Shown here piece after piece: positions 13,862 through 26,110 of a stretch of DNA of 64,000 bases. Position 1 is the first letter of the stretch, and the number at the start of each line of letters is the position of its first letter. The stretch covers positions 1,554,400 through 1,618,399 of the forward strand of contig JAKMXF010000222.1 in the NCBI GenBank assembly GCA_024704765.1. Reading direction: 5' to 3'. This DNA is from Oopsacas minuta (Eukaryota > Porifera > Hexactinellida > Lyssacinosida > Leucopsacidae). The notes under the pieces are model-generated. The model was not told the origin of the DNA. It saw only the letters and a program-made list of their open reading frames with translations, and made no database searches. The translations under genes and the position numbers were made by a program.

Positions 13862-14453
13862 CAGGGTGACCAGATGGCTTCGTTATAAAAAAAAGGACAC
13901 TTTTCTGTGATATACAATGTATACGTAAATCACTGAACATTGAACAATGACAATACAGTCGACTCCGGTTAATCGGACCACTTTTGTCCAGAGTAAAGTG
14001 GTCCGATTATCCGGAGTGTCCGATTAACCGAAAAATGTTAAATATTAATCCTGGATTAGATTAGATTCCGTCCAGGAGAAAATGGTCCGATTAACCGAAT
14101 TGTCCGATTAACCAGTGGTCCGATTAACCGGAGTCGACTGTATATACTAATTTATGAAAATTGATATTACATCAATAAAGTAAGGAAATACAACAGAATT
14201 AGTATTATTGTTATCCAATATGTAATAAAAGTAGGTAAGAATAATGAAGCCGACTTATGAATTATAGATTCTGAAGAGAGAATCAATAAGGGTATACGAT
14301 AAGTTACAATCCACTCTGTGTATTTCCGTGTTAATTAATTAAAGAGTCATTAGAATCTAGAGTAAAAAAAGGGCAAAAAGGACAAAAAGGACAAAAAGGG
14401 ACAGATTGAAATAAAAGGACACGTTGTCCAAAAAAGGGCGTCTGGTCACCCTG
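13862..14453. mobile_element. hAT-type MITE with 8-bp target duplication
   Basis: Termini are CAGGGTGACCAGATGG on the left and TCTGGTCACCCTG on the right. The flanks are an exact 8-bp direct repeat, ATACAAAG, at 13854-13861 and 14454-14461, which is the target-site duplication size of hAT transposons. The inside is non-coding and has AAAAAGGACA repeats near the right end. A pogo-type MITE (13956-14140) is nested within it. Confidence 0.85.
13956..14140. mobile_element. pogo/Tigger-type MITE nested in the hAT MITE
   Basis: Inverted termini start CAGTCGACTCCGGTTAATCG and are flanked by TA on both sides (13954-13955 and 14141-14142). The CCGATTAACCG motif recurs inside. The ends closely resemble those of the MITE at 55960-56083 and, more loosely, the ends of the coding pogo element at 54230-56244, which is a plausible source of transposase. 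Confidence 0.85.
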
Positions 14454-14548
14454 ATACAAAGCCTAGATGTAATTGAAACATATCTATAGGGTATTTATAG
14501 CTTTATCATGTTTAGCTGTTTCAAAACTGTGACAAGAGATTGTCTACC

Positions 14549-14604
14549 AAGTCGCAAGTATGTTGTAACTCGATTGACTACTAGTTACAACATACTTGCG
14601 ACTT
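14549..14604. other. perfect 22-bp hairpin
   Basis: The arms 14549-14570 and 14583-14604 are perfect reverse complements (AAGTCGCAAGTATGTTGTAA and two more bases) around a 12-nt loop. RNA from either strand would fold into a short stem. This could be a small-RNA precursor or a scar of a template-switch event. Confidence 0.7.
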
Positions 14605-16534
14605 AGAGATTCTCATTTGAGTATATCTTTCATAACAGTGAGGATTATTTTGTTGATTAGAATATCGGTACAAAGGAAACTCAAAGGACTGATGCCGATG
14701 ATCCAATGTTCAGGGTATTAATAATTATATGAGAATTCTTATTTTTAGAATATATCTGAGGTTTTAAATAATATCATCCTCTTTTGATTTATAAACAAAA
14801 TATTTAATGACGCGCCAGAACTTGAACTTACCTACCTCGAGTAATAATCACCTGTGGCTAATATGACAGATTTCTTCTATAAATTATTTTTTGTAAAAAT
14901 ACAAGTTTTGGTTGATATAGATTTTATTTTTTGTTTCAGGAGATAAAAATTTACTGATAGTGAATGTATAATTTAATATTTTATCAATGAATAATCGTAG
15001 GTGTAAGCCAGATCAATCACCTGGTGGAATTAATACAATTCCTCATCAATTAATTGAAACAGTCGCGTGATTGGTATATAATTTTGTATTAGTTCTACAT
15101 TATGAGATAGCTCATTATTACGTATCTTTTCGGGGCTTTCAATGATTTTACGAGGTCCGAAGTCAAACAATAATATCCCTGAATTCTGATAATCAATGTG
15201 CGCATGGTTGATCTAATCTACTCCAATTTTGGATGTTTGATTTTATTATACGCTACACATATTCTCAGATATATTTCATCATTTTTACTGAGAAAAATGC
15301 TTACTCAATTTCCCATAATATATTTATAGATATAGATATACGTTATTTGAGGCTCAAATCATTTACTGTTCATTTAAGTTATGTCGTCATAAAAGATGAG
15401 ATATTATATTTCATAGGTCCAGTCATTTCTGGTCCTAATTATCAAGACTTACAAACGAGGAATAATTTTGAAAAATAATACAATCAATGAATAAAACTCA
15501 CCCAGATTATCGTATAAAAGTGTCTTCAGATAGCCAGCGACCATCCCATTTTCTATCGAACTCATTTAAATGTGTACCTGAAAAAAGCAAAAATCTAATT
15601 CAATGTATATAGTTAGCAAAATCTTTGTTTTTTGAGTAACCTAATAAGGTGTGATATATTGTTTTATAGTTTCTCAATAGGCAAAGACATAGCAAGTAGA
15701 GAAGCTAGTTTCATTGAACTTTTTATTGTTAAATGTGATATGTTGGTAAAGCATACTAGATCGTGGCTTTCCTTTGGCTTATGCGTATCAAGTGACCATT
15801 TATTATTTAAAATTTTATTGTATTCCTGTTTATTAAATCATGCTCTTTCTACGTGAATGGTTAGAAATATTAGAGATTTTGGAATTAATTCACTATCTAC
15901 ACATATTTATTATTCATAATGCACCGTAATGATATGTAGAGCATTTCGTAGAATAAGTCTAAAATGAAGAATTTTTAGCCTACGTAATTTGTTTGGTTTC
16001 GGATAGAAATGATCCATAATATACAGACGAAAGGTTTGGCCAGGATATCTGAGCATTTGCTATTAAATCAATATATGCCTAACATCACGATTTTTTGTCA
16101 CTAATTGTTAGAATGTTTTATTGAATACTAACTACCATTACTGTCATATTTAAGTATACAACGAATCCATACATACTAGAGTCCATGTGATTTGATTCAT
16201 ACCAAAGATACATCATAAAAATTAATATTCAAATGTAAACAATTCTAATAATTATCCATATTCCATATAATGCGACAAAAGATTATTAGACACAAGATAC
16301 AGGCCCAGTATTAATTACAACAATACATACGAGATCCTTGCTGTGTTTACTATAACAATTTGTAAAATTTTCACTCAAAATGAATGAATGAACTTCAATG
16401 AAGCTGTTTAGTTCATATAAGTCCTGTTAGATAACTTGTGGGATCATTGGTTGCACACAATAATACATATGTAATTACGAGCCTTTGGCTCGTCGCTTTG
16501 CGATGAACTCGGCGCATTGCGCCTCGAGATATTC
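14605..16534. other. gene-poor AT-rich DNA
   Basis: The open frames at 15233-15478 and 15632-15856 (+) are AT-driven and show no domain. I see no gene, RNA or complete transposon in this stretch. Confidence 0.4.
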
Positions 16535-17217
16535 AACAAACAAACAAACAACAATTGAGATTTGATAATATTGATGTTGTTTACAGTATTCAGACTCAGC
16601 ATACTCGATTACCCCCGTATCGTCGTTGAAAGCATGTTTCCACAACAATTTTGAAATTTGTTTACTTTATTACCTAAAAGTAAACAAATATTCACAATAT
16701 GTTGTTTACAATACCATATTCGGACTCAGCATACTCGAATACCCCAGGATAGCCTTTGAAAGTATGATTCTACCTCAATTTTGAAATTTGTTTGCTTTAT
16801 ATTCATAAAAATAACAATAAATTTACATATAAGAAACTTGAAATGCGAAATTCGGATTCAGTGTACTTACTTACCCCTGGGTAGCCGTTTAGAGCAAGCC
16901 TGTACGTATATATTGAGATTTGGCTAATTTGTTTACTTTATATTCATAAAAACAACAATATATTTATATATGATTAATGCAAAAGTGTGAAAATCGGATT
17001 CAGCATGTTCGATATATTTGCTAAGGGAGATGTTGATATTTGGAACATGTCAACATCTCCCTTAGCATATTTACTGAAGTTCATTGAATTCTATTAACTT
17101 CTTTGTTAAAAACGATAAATACATAGTTCTGCTACAATTTCAGAATTGCATACCGTAAATCCTTCTCTTGACAACGGACAAACAAACAATCATTGAGATT
17201 TAATAATATAGATTAGT
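16535..17217 (+). repeat. dispersed repeat with a four-copy internal tandem array
   Basis: After a CAAACAAACAAACAACAATTGAG module, about four diverged units of roughly 130-145 bp follow. Each starts near a CGGACTCAGCATACTCGAATACCCC-like segment and ends with TTTACTTTATATTCATAAAA. The copy closes with TTGACAACGGACAAACAAAC and an ATTGAGATTTAATAATATAG tail. The array layout plus conserved terminal module suggests one element family with a variable number of internal units. No protein is encoded. Confidence 0.65.
17020..17066. other. perfect 17-bp hairpin inside the repeat
   Basis: GCTAAGGGAGATGTTGA (17020-17036) is the reverse complement of 17050-17066, with a 13-nt loop. It interrupts the last tandem unit of the dispersed repeat. 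Confidence 0.7.
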
Positions 17218-19590
17218 ACGAATTTGCTGGCGATATCACTACAACATTGGAAATAAGGGGGTCGCGTCGTTAGTCCAAATTTCATATGTTTGTGTGAGTT
17301 GGATCTGGAGCAGGCTGTGAGTTGGATCTGGAGCAGGCTGTGAGTTGCTGAGAGTAATTAGATTCAAAACAACAAAAGTAAATGACTATATTTCTTCGCG
17401 ACGAAATTTCCCCGTTAATGCATGCATTCGATCACCAAAAATTTGGACTAATGATGTGAGGGCTCTGTTCGAGGCCATTTCCCGGAGCCCCCTGAAGCCA
17501 ATTCAAAGCCGTCACGGTTCGGCCACCTGTCCCCATTCCTTAATTTAGAATGCTTGTATTTATTGTATTCAAATTTTGCTATGTAAAATTCAACACTATA
17601 AGTAGTACCCCCTAGCTGAAGGCCTATTTCGCCCAGTGGCAGCGTGGCAGGACTTGTCCTCTCATTATTTAGTTGCACAAAATATATCATGAACATATAA
17701 TAACTATAATTACTCTATAAGATCAGCGTGCTTTCCTGGACGCAAAATCATTAATCAGGTCAGAAATGTTAATTGGACGCATTACTTCGCATTCGATACT
17801 CATCAGAGACAACCAGACGAGTCTGTCCTGACTAATGACGTTGAGTTTAGGGGCCCCCTAAATATGGGTGCCCTGTTCGGCCGCACACTCCGAACACTCC
17901 TAAATCCGGTACTGATTTGGACTAATGCATGCGCCTCGAAATAAGAAACAACCGCTTCTATACAGCTACAGACCATGGATGATAAATTCAAAATCAAATA
18001 GTATCGTATTCGTTCTAATTCAGGCGCTGTTAGCGCACCTGGCCTCTCGCAACAAAGCCGTGAGATTGGGAATTTCAGCATAAAAATGTACAGTGAAGAA
18101 TGATAAATGAGATACTTTTGATCATTGAAAAAAGCGTGAGGCTCACGGGTAAGGCGCGAGAGTTGGCATCTCAGCTGGCGGGTAACGGGAGTTTTCCCTG
18201 TCCTATTAAAAGGCACTGTCATTTTTTGGCCCTTGTATAATTATAGCTTACAGTTGCAGTTTGTCAAGAATCTGAGGTTGAGAAGCGGGACTAGTAGTTA
18301 GAATATCTAGTATTTGTCTGTAGTACTATGTAGCTATGTGACATGTGTGTATTTATCTATTTCTGTTGTTCTACGTCAGGGACGTCACCAGGATTTTGCA
18401 CCTAAGGGGGGGGGGCACGAAGTTTCCAGGGGGCAGGACGAGTGGCAAGGTGTTTTCACAGGTTTAGCAGGAGGAATGCCTAGTGGCTGATATATAAATT
18501 TTCTAGTTGGGTATAACCATACAGCTGGGTAGTGGCGTCGTGTGGCTTTGAAATCTGGGAGTGGCACAAATTCAATCTAGTGGGGCAACAAGTTCCAGAT
18601 GAGGGTCTATGGGCCTTGTAAACAATCAGTAAGGTCCTGAACAACAAGCTATAATTGCTACCACTTTAATTACCTTTCTATTGTCACGTAGGTTTGAAAA
18701 GTTTCTTATAACTGCGTAATACACATTTGGTTTGGATTATTTTCGGATTGACTTTTGCTTTGCGTACATTAATAAGATGAATAGATATGATACGTGTAAT
18801 CTATTACTCATTTACACTACATACCTGTATACCGTCTTGAGAGTCCCTTAATAATTCAAGTAATTTGCACTTTTATAATTCTGTGCAGGAGTCTGGAGAT
18901 TTGTATCAGAAGAATGACATATGTTGTACTCTTGATTATTGGAAAATGCTATTGTGATTATTTTAATCATTATTGCGCTTTTTGAGAGATCTTATTCTTG
19001 AGCGCCTTGCAGACATGATTTCCGAGCGGTTTACAAGAAAAGCTTTCAAAAATTTAAATCGTACTTGTGACCATGGGTGGCGATCCTGGATGGCAGTCGA
19101 CCCCCAATATAGGCTAACGCACCAGCCGAGTTAGTCCAGTTTCACCATCATAACTCTACTGATCCCATAGTCGGTGGGTGGGTGGCCCCAAGCAAACTTA
19201 GCATCCTGTTATTTGACTTGACATCAGAACATATAAACTCCTAGCAGAAATAGTAAGGAATTAAGATTGGCTCACTATTTGATCATATCTGAAACAGAGT
19301 TGCATACACACATATTATAATTATATACAATCATACTGTCCAACCTAGTAGCTACTTCAAATCGGGATTTCTAACGTGGACCAGACCGGAAAGTTTGGGC
19401 CCAAAATTTGGACAGTTTTGACATATTTGTTCCGGATACAAAATGGTTCCGGCCGGAACTAATTTGTCATGATTTCTTCATTTAAATGTGGAGAAAATAG
19501 GTCAAATCGGCTTCCTACTGCTTGATACATGGCGGTCATAGTGAGTGGGCATATTTCCAGGTAGCAGGGATTGTTCAAATACTTTTAAGT
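17218..19590. other. mixed repeat debris, no gene recognised
   Basis: A 23-bp unit, GTGAGTTGGATCTGGAGCAG plus GCT, is tandemly duplicated at about 17294-17345. GC-richer patches at about 17440-17540, 17800-18230 and 18380-18600 contain open frames (17803-18222 minus) without a known domain. About 18378 starts CAGGGACGTCACCAGGATTT, which resembles a hAT-type terminus, but no matching right end was found. Confidence 0.4.
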
Positions 19591-20340
19591 TGTTTGTATA
19601 GATATTGAAACAGATTATTCGATAATAATTGCATCACTGAAGCTGTATGTGTTGAAAAAAGTGTGATTTCGTGTATGTATCAAGTCAATAACTGGCTCAT
19701 AGTGGTGATCGTAGTTTGATAAATATATTGCAAGTGTTGAAAAGCCATCATGTGTACTGTGATATCGATACCATCTTGACCCGCCTAACCTATCTTAATT
19801 ATTGTTGTGGAAGTTGGAAATGAAGATATCTACTCCAAGGATAGAGAACAGAGCTAAAATTTCGATGTCAGTACCCCATACTCAGCAGTAATGACAGGCA
19901 GTCAAGATGCTCATGTTAAGATTCGCGCTGAAGTATGTAACTACATAGCTGTCCAAGGATCAAGCTTCATTTCACGATACCTTGAATCAAAGTTCAACCC
20001 TTTCACACCTACTGAATATTTATTTCATTCTCAGATGGACCTTAGTAAAGTATGGGGTACTGACATCGAAATTTTAGCTCTGTTCTCTATCCTTGGAGTA
20101 GATATCTTCATTTCCAACTTCCACAACAATAATTAAGATAGGTTAGGCGGGTCAAGATGGTATCGATATCACAGTACACATGATGGCTTTTCAACACTTG
20201 CAATATATTTATCAAACTACGATCACCACTATGAGCCAGTTATTGACTTGATACATACACGAAATCACACTTTTTTCAACACATACAGCTTCAGTGATGC
20301 AATTATTATCGAATAATCTGTTTCAATATCTATACAAACA
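19591..20340. repeat. perfect 292-bp inverted repeat with 166-bp spacer
   Basis: The left arm 19591-19882 and right arm 20049-20340 are reverse complements over their whole length by my reading, with no mismatch found. The right arm and spacer carry an OTU-protease-like reading frame, so the left arm is an inverted copy of the 3' half of that fragment plus its downstream DNA. A transcript across this region would form a long double-stranded hairpin. A recent origin, active gene conversion or a fold-back sequencing or assembly artefact could all explain the identity. Confidence 0.9.
19891..20136 (+). pseudogene. OTU-like cysteine protease fragment (transposon-type)
   Basis: The open frame encodes TGSQDAHVKIRAEVCNYI and later VWGTDIEILALFSILGVDIF, which match the middle of OTU deubiquitinase domains (S-E/Q-D-x-H...IR..., then GTDVEI-A). 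The expected N-terminal catalytic Asp/Cys box is missing because the sequence switches into the inverted left arm just before the frame. OTU domains are carried by several transposon groups, including some Ginger DNA transposons. It is a fragment and not functional as seen. Confidence 0.6.
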
Positions 20341-20621
20341 TATTTTATTCATCTGTGTCATAATAAGAAATCGTGAGGTGTAATCGGAACTAATTTCCGT
20401 ATATATAATCCAAGAAGTCATATAACAGTGGTAGCAATTCTGACACGCAACAGTACTATCATAGCCTTCTCTAATGAATTCTCTATGTAAGGCCTACCTA
20501 CCTACCTTCAGATGTACTTGGGATATATAGTGTTGTTTTGACACAATGGTCCCCCCTACTTTTCTATATAATTGTTAGTTTAGAGAAGAAGGATATATCT
20601 ACTAATTACCAAGAATGTCTA

Positions 20622-21478
20622 CTACACTTTAGAGATGGTAGTAAGTACATAAAATATACAATTAACACGACCAATAAATTTTCCTAATTTGTCTTTAAGC
20701 TTGGTTAGTTTGGGTCTTTCCATGCCATCGTAAGTGTACCATCCATCATCCATTTTGACTCTCATGCAAAAATGTATCCCAATATGAATTGTGAACCTGA
20801 TGAGTGAGTAATACAGCCTTTCATCTTTGTGCACTAGTGATAGAGTGTCAGAAATATCTTGTACTTGAACTACCTCATTAAGATGTCCAACTTCTATAAT
20901 CAACAAAGGCACTAGTTCAGTAAACTCATATAACCTTGGCTCAGTGTTGGCGAATGGATCCCGGCATTTCAAGCAATTGAAACTAGAATCAATTTAATTA
21001 TTGATGGATGATTGGCAGTTGGAGTTGAATGTTGTTAGAGAGGTGAGATTAAGAATTTTTCTGACTCGTAACAACCCCCCCAGCACTGAAAAACGATCTT
21101 ATAGCGGTCTGAATACAAGGAAAATTTCTTACATAAGAGTTGAACTATCTGACCTCCATAGTCTAAGAGGTTGTAACTACAATTTGAGAGCTGGATTCCT
21201 AGCATTTGAGCTATCCACAACCTTGGACCATCAAACTGATGAGCTCGTATTAATGAAAAGGCTTTCTGGAGTAGTGAGTTAGGAGAAGATTGAATCTTCA
21301 GAAATGTAGTGTCAAATGTCTTTTGGTGTAAACTGAGTAATGTAATGATATTGTCTAATGAACAAGTATTTACTAACTCAATTCCATCATAATGTCCTCC
21401 CCAAGTAGCAGTAGAGTCCTCTAGAGAGCATCCTGAATCTACAGCAGTGTTTAGTCAAGTAGATAGATTTTCTAAGGT
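20622..21478 (-). pseudogene. USP-like (C19) cysteine protease domain of a mobile element, broken
   Basis: Reading right to left, there is a Cys-box-like segment (GIELVNTCSLDNIITLL, about 21330-21380), a CWGGC ... CLKC pair that could bind zinc as in USP finger regions, and a His-box-like segment (GIHFCMRVKMDDGWYTYDGM, about 20720-20780). This order matches ubiquitin-specific proteases. The frame is interrupted near 21000-21035. It lies on the same strand as, and downstream of, the integrase remnant at 23484-24660, so it probably belonged to the same element. The family call rests on motifs only. Confidence 0.55.
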
Positions 21479-21678
21479 ATGATAGTTTATTATTAACTCG
21501 TTTAATACCAGCTGCAATACTTTCGTAGAGTAATTCATACTTTTCTGTTGCGAGTATGTAGAAAATTTGAAATCTTCATCAGTGTACTGTTAATAAGGTA
21601 TCTCGATTTCATGACTCTCTAAGTACCACTGACTTAGTATATCGCCCATTTCCTGACTTGTATCAAAGTCCATTAGTT

Positions 21679-22148
<470 letters not shown>

Positions 22149-22150
22149 TA

Positions 22151-23483
22151 CAGGGTGTTTCACAATTGATGTCGTGTTATACAATATTACATAACTAATA
22201 GAATACTAGATATATTACTACAATTATTTGCCAATATATCCACCACTAAGTTCAATACACTTATGGATTCGTTTTGGCATTCCATCCATCAATTTGTCCA
22301 AAACCTCTGGTGAAATATTGGACCATGCTGTTTTCAGTCGATTTTCCAACATTTTTATGTCTTTATCTCACCTATTGAATCTAGATCATCTTTCAAAATC
22401 GACCATATGTTCTCAATGGGACTCAAGTCTGGAGAGTTGGCTGGCCAGGTACCTTTCGCCCAAAAACTCTTTAGGTTACTTCTCAACCAATTTTGTGTCA
22501 TGTTTGCCGTGTGAGCTGGAGCCATCTTGTTGAAATATCGCACGGGACATATTTTTTAACATTTTCCTCTCAACAACTGTGCCTCTTTCTCGCTTTCTGT
22601 TCATTGTAGACATTAAAGTTTTACCCAGTATCTCACTAACATAGTACTCTGCAGATACAGTTTGTCCAACGGGAATGAAATGTAACTCCGACAGTGCACG
22701 ATGTGACATCATACCCCATACTTGAATTTTCTTTGGAAATTTCACCATCTGAACGGGCTCGACATCCAATGCGTTTCTCGCCCAAACACAATCATTTTTC
22801 CTGTTTGGGGGATGATTTAACTCAAACGGTGATTCATCTGTAAATAATATGTTTTTCCAATCATTTGCTGTCCAATTGACACGTTCTTTACAAAATTTTA
22901 ACCTAGCAGCCATGTTTTTCTCTGTTATTAACGGCTGCCGCTGGCGTTTGTAAGATTTTACGCCCTTTTCTTTTGTCAAATAACGGTACACTGTACTCTG
23001 AGATACGGAATGACCTTTCAACTTTAATTTCTTGGATAGACCACGTACAGACTGTCGTTTTTTGCCAATTGATTTAGTAATTACAATCTTGGCAACTTTC
23101 GATATGGACGATTTACGGCCACGTCCCCCTTTGTTTTCTAATGTCAAATCATTCTTGAAAAGTCGCCACCAACGCTGAACTGTACGGATATTAACTCCAA
23201 GTTTAAGAGACACAAACTTCTGAGAAGAGCCAGCTTGTAGCATGCCAACAGCCTGTGAGCGAATCATGATACTGTATTCTTTCACCATTATATTATGCAA
23301 ATAATTAGCCCAATTTGGATATGGAAATAGAAGCTATAAAATGTTTCGATTGATGAATGAAATAATTACTCAATGGAACCCTGTAAGATTAATTACGATT
23401 GCAAGTTTAAATACACAGATATTATTGCATGGGTGCATAATAAACAAATTTAGAAAATACGACATCAATTGTGAAACACCCTG
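22151..23483 (-). mobile_element. Tc1/mariner-type transposon, complete ends
   Basis: Both ends carry a perfect 25-bp inverted repeat starting CAGGGTGTTTCACAATTGAT. TA flanks both sides (22149-22150 and 23484-23485), the Tc1/mariner target duplication. The length is 1333 bp with one transposase gene on the minus strand. It is inserted in the coding remnant of the integrase/USP element. Confidence 0.95.
22226..23288 (-). pseudogene. Tc1-like transposase, frameshifted
   Basis: The ATG at 23288 starts a paired helix-turn-helix N-terminus (LKLGVNIRTVQRWWRLF; SVSQSTVYRYL), then the DDE domain: ILFTDESPF, IFQQDG and, in the next frame, WPANSPDLSPIENIWSILKD. There are 37 residues between the second Asp and the Glu by my count, which suggests a DD37E-type catalytic spacing and not the usual DD34E. 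There is a one-base frameshift at about 22520 and another near 22355, so the protein is not made intact. The C-terminus ends near 22226. It acted in the nucleus on the flanking inverted repeats. Confidence 0.9.
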
Positions 23484-24660
23484 TAGATCTCTTAACAAGC
23501 TGTAGAGAGTGATTTCGAAGTACTTGGACAGTAGTACGGTTGACTTTAGTAACTGGATATGGACCGAGCCATCTATCTTGTAACTTTCCTCTTTTCTTGT
23601 TTCGATACATATTTTCGATCAAAACATTATCTCCATTCTCAATTTTACTAAAGGCGATTGGATTTACTTTCTTGTCGTATTGTTGTTTCATGAGAGTTTG
23701 TGAATGTGAGAGGTGTTCTCCAGCTTTGTTGCTATTAAACTCTTGAGTTTCCTGCATGAAAAAATCAACGAGTTCTTCAATCTGGTCGTCTCCGGTCCAC
23801 TCATCTAGAGCTAAATCTTCTGGATATTGATGAGTTAAGTTCTGTGCTTGAATAGGAAGTCGAAGTTTCCGTGAACCGTGGATTTGCTCAAAGCAGAGAA
23901 GGATGGAGTTGTTCTTGGCCTGATATTGATTGCAAAGGTTATTTCTTCAAGGGAATTTGACCATTTTTCATGTTTTTTAACCAAAGATCGTTTGATAGCC
24001 TTGTGTGATGACTCGACTAATCCGTTTGTTTGAGGATGATAGGTCGTTGAGAATTAAAGCTTACAGTTATAATCTTCATGCAATGCTTTGGATATTTTAT
24101 TAGTAAATTCTGTGCCGTTGTCACTAATTATTTGAACAGGTGCCCCTTGCCAACAATATATCGAGTAAATACCTTTGGAGACCTCTTTAGCTTCTTTAGA
24201 GTGTAATGGACCTGTTTCAATCCACTTGGTAAAATGGTCGATTATTGACAAATATACTTGTAGCCGTTTGATTCAATAAGTGGCCCCCATTAAGTCCATC
24301 CCGACTCGATACCAGACCTTGGTGACAATAGGTAAAGGCTTCAATCGATTTGTGGGCGCTTTCAAACTTGGTTGGTTTTTCTGACAACTTATACAAGAGT
24401 AAACATATCTTTCGACATCTTTGTACATGCTTGGCCAATAGTAACCGTCTTTTGAAATATTATAGGAATATCTAGAACATTGGTGACCAGAGTTATCATG
24501 GTTCCTTGAGGATATCTTTTAACTCACTGTCTCGGACAACTATTAAACGAATGCCTTGTGATGGTCGAATCAACTTACCTGCTTCAAACTCGTAACTAGC
24601 AGCCTTTTACGAATTATCCTCTTTTGGTCTGTTCAAGAAATTGGGTATGATTTGGAGTTG
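23484..24660 (-). pseudogene. Gypsy/Ginger-type integrase, decayed
   Basis: Right to left: pre-integrase segment (GKLIRPSQGIRLIVVRDSEL), zinc-binding HHCC region (GYYWPSMYKDVERYVYSC followed by ISCQK), catalytic core start (VWYRVGMDLMGA) and SIIDHFTKWIET, IISDNGTEFTNKIS, then a GPY/F module (QDRWLGPYPVTKVNRTTVQV). The fragments are in several frames, with at least one shift near 24250 and missing core sequence around 23760-24050. No reverse transcriptase was seen to the right. With a USP-like and possibly an OTU-like protease nearby, a Ginger-type DNA transposon fits, but a truncated Gypsy retrotransposon is not excluded. Confidence 0.8.
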
Positions 24661-24880
24661 ATGTAAGTAGAGATTGTTTCATATTCTATTGTATCCATTC
24701 TGTAGAAAAGTAGAACGGATTTTAAGCTAACAACATAGGGATAATTAAATAAGAGCCAAAATTCAGATCTCATAAGGTTAAGGTAATAATTAGATAATAT
24801 AAATCCAGATAAAAACCGGATTACATAGAAAAGTAGTGGGGGGACCATTTTTGTCAAAACAGTGTGTACGGTAAATATTA

Positions 24881-25567
24881 TATTAGTATACAGAATGGTT
24901 TCGTATCGGACTAACAGTACTATTATGCCTAAGTAAATGTATAGAACATCATGCCTCCAAACCAAAAGTAAAAAATTTCAAAATATGGCAATTTCTTTGC
25001 TTAGTAAGCATTATTTGGAGAAAATGGGCCAATCTTTGATGAGATGTAGAAAGTTAAACATAGCCTATTTGATTTCAAAGTTACTGTGCGAAATGATGTA
25101 AAGATGCTTTTGTAAAACATATAAACATTTGTCACAATACAGTTGGCAATGTTCTTGAGTTACAGTACTCATTTGTCAATATCTAATTATCAGTCGAACC
25201 CTTAATGATATAACAAAATTCACCATTGCCGATTTATATTATGTGCCCGATTTCCCATACCCTTATAATACATTTTGATATGATATCTCCTACGACAATG
25301 ACGAAATCCTAAATATTACCATATTTGTATTATTGATGACTGCAATAATTCTTGTATCCTATCAAAATGTATTATATGGGTAGTGAAATCGGCATATCCT
25401 ATAAATCGGCAGTGGTGAGTTTTATTATATCATTGAGGGTTTTTGACTGATAAATAGCACATTTTTTGCTTTTTGGTTGGAGACATGATGATCTACATAT
25501 CTGTAATACATTTATTTGGGCATAATAGTACTGTTTGTGTGATATGAAACCATTCTGTATACTAATA
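24881..25567. mobile_element. foldback element with long imperfect inverted termini
   Basis: The left end starts TATTAGTATACAGAATGGTT and the right end is its reverse complement. Similarity between the arms continues inward for much of the element (for example ACAGTACTATTATGCC and later ACCATTGCCGATTTA against their inverted counterparts). It is non-coding. The segment just left (about 24825-24870) also occurs inverted near 20535-20570. Confidence 0.75.
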
Positions 25568-26110
25568 CAATATTAATCGTGCCCTACTATATCCCTAGCC
25601 CCAAAATTCGAGGTTGATGGTAGGCCTTATATAGAGAAGACGTGGTACTATGAATAACTGTATATGTTATGTCGAATTTGGAAAATTCAATTTGCAAAAC
25701 CAACATATTAACCAATTACTGCCGAAGTGGCACGTTCGTAACGAAAAGGAAGACTAATAGTTACCACTTCGTTTTAACCAATTCTCTCACCCAAATGGCC
25801 AAATCGAGATTTAGCACCTTTTTGACGTCATAAAATCACAGATTTTCCCGGCCGTATTCGGTTAAATATTGATTTTGCCTATAATATCGCTAATCCATGA
25901 AAATCTGCTTCTACAACTTCAGAGAGACTACAAGAAACACATTCCTCTTTCCTTGCAAATTCGATACCTGAATAATTATATCGATTTTGCAAATTCGACA
26001 GAATTATACATAAAGTTTTCTGTGCAAATTTACATGATTTTGAGATTTAAATTCTGATCTATAATAAATCAATAATTTTGTGTTATGTGTCAATTTACAG
26101 GTAATAATAT
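25568..26110. other. upstream region of the RNA ligase gene
   Basis: No gene was seen. A TTTACAG acceptor-like site ends at 26100, ten bases before the ligase start codon, so a 5' untranslated exon may be spliced here. Confidence 0.35.

Noticed and set aside
16535-17217. A CRISPR-like array of repeats
   Set aside because: Units are diverged, 130-145 bp long and lack unique spacers; the genome is eukaryotic.
24633-24965. A 110-residue hydrophobic protein on the minus strand
   Set aside because: It spans the border of the integrase remnant and the foldback element, and the AT-rich composition explains its hydrophobicity.
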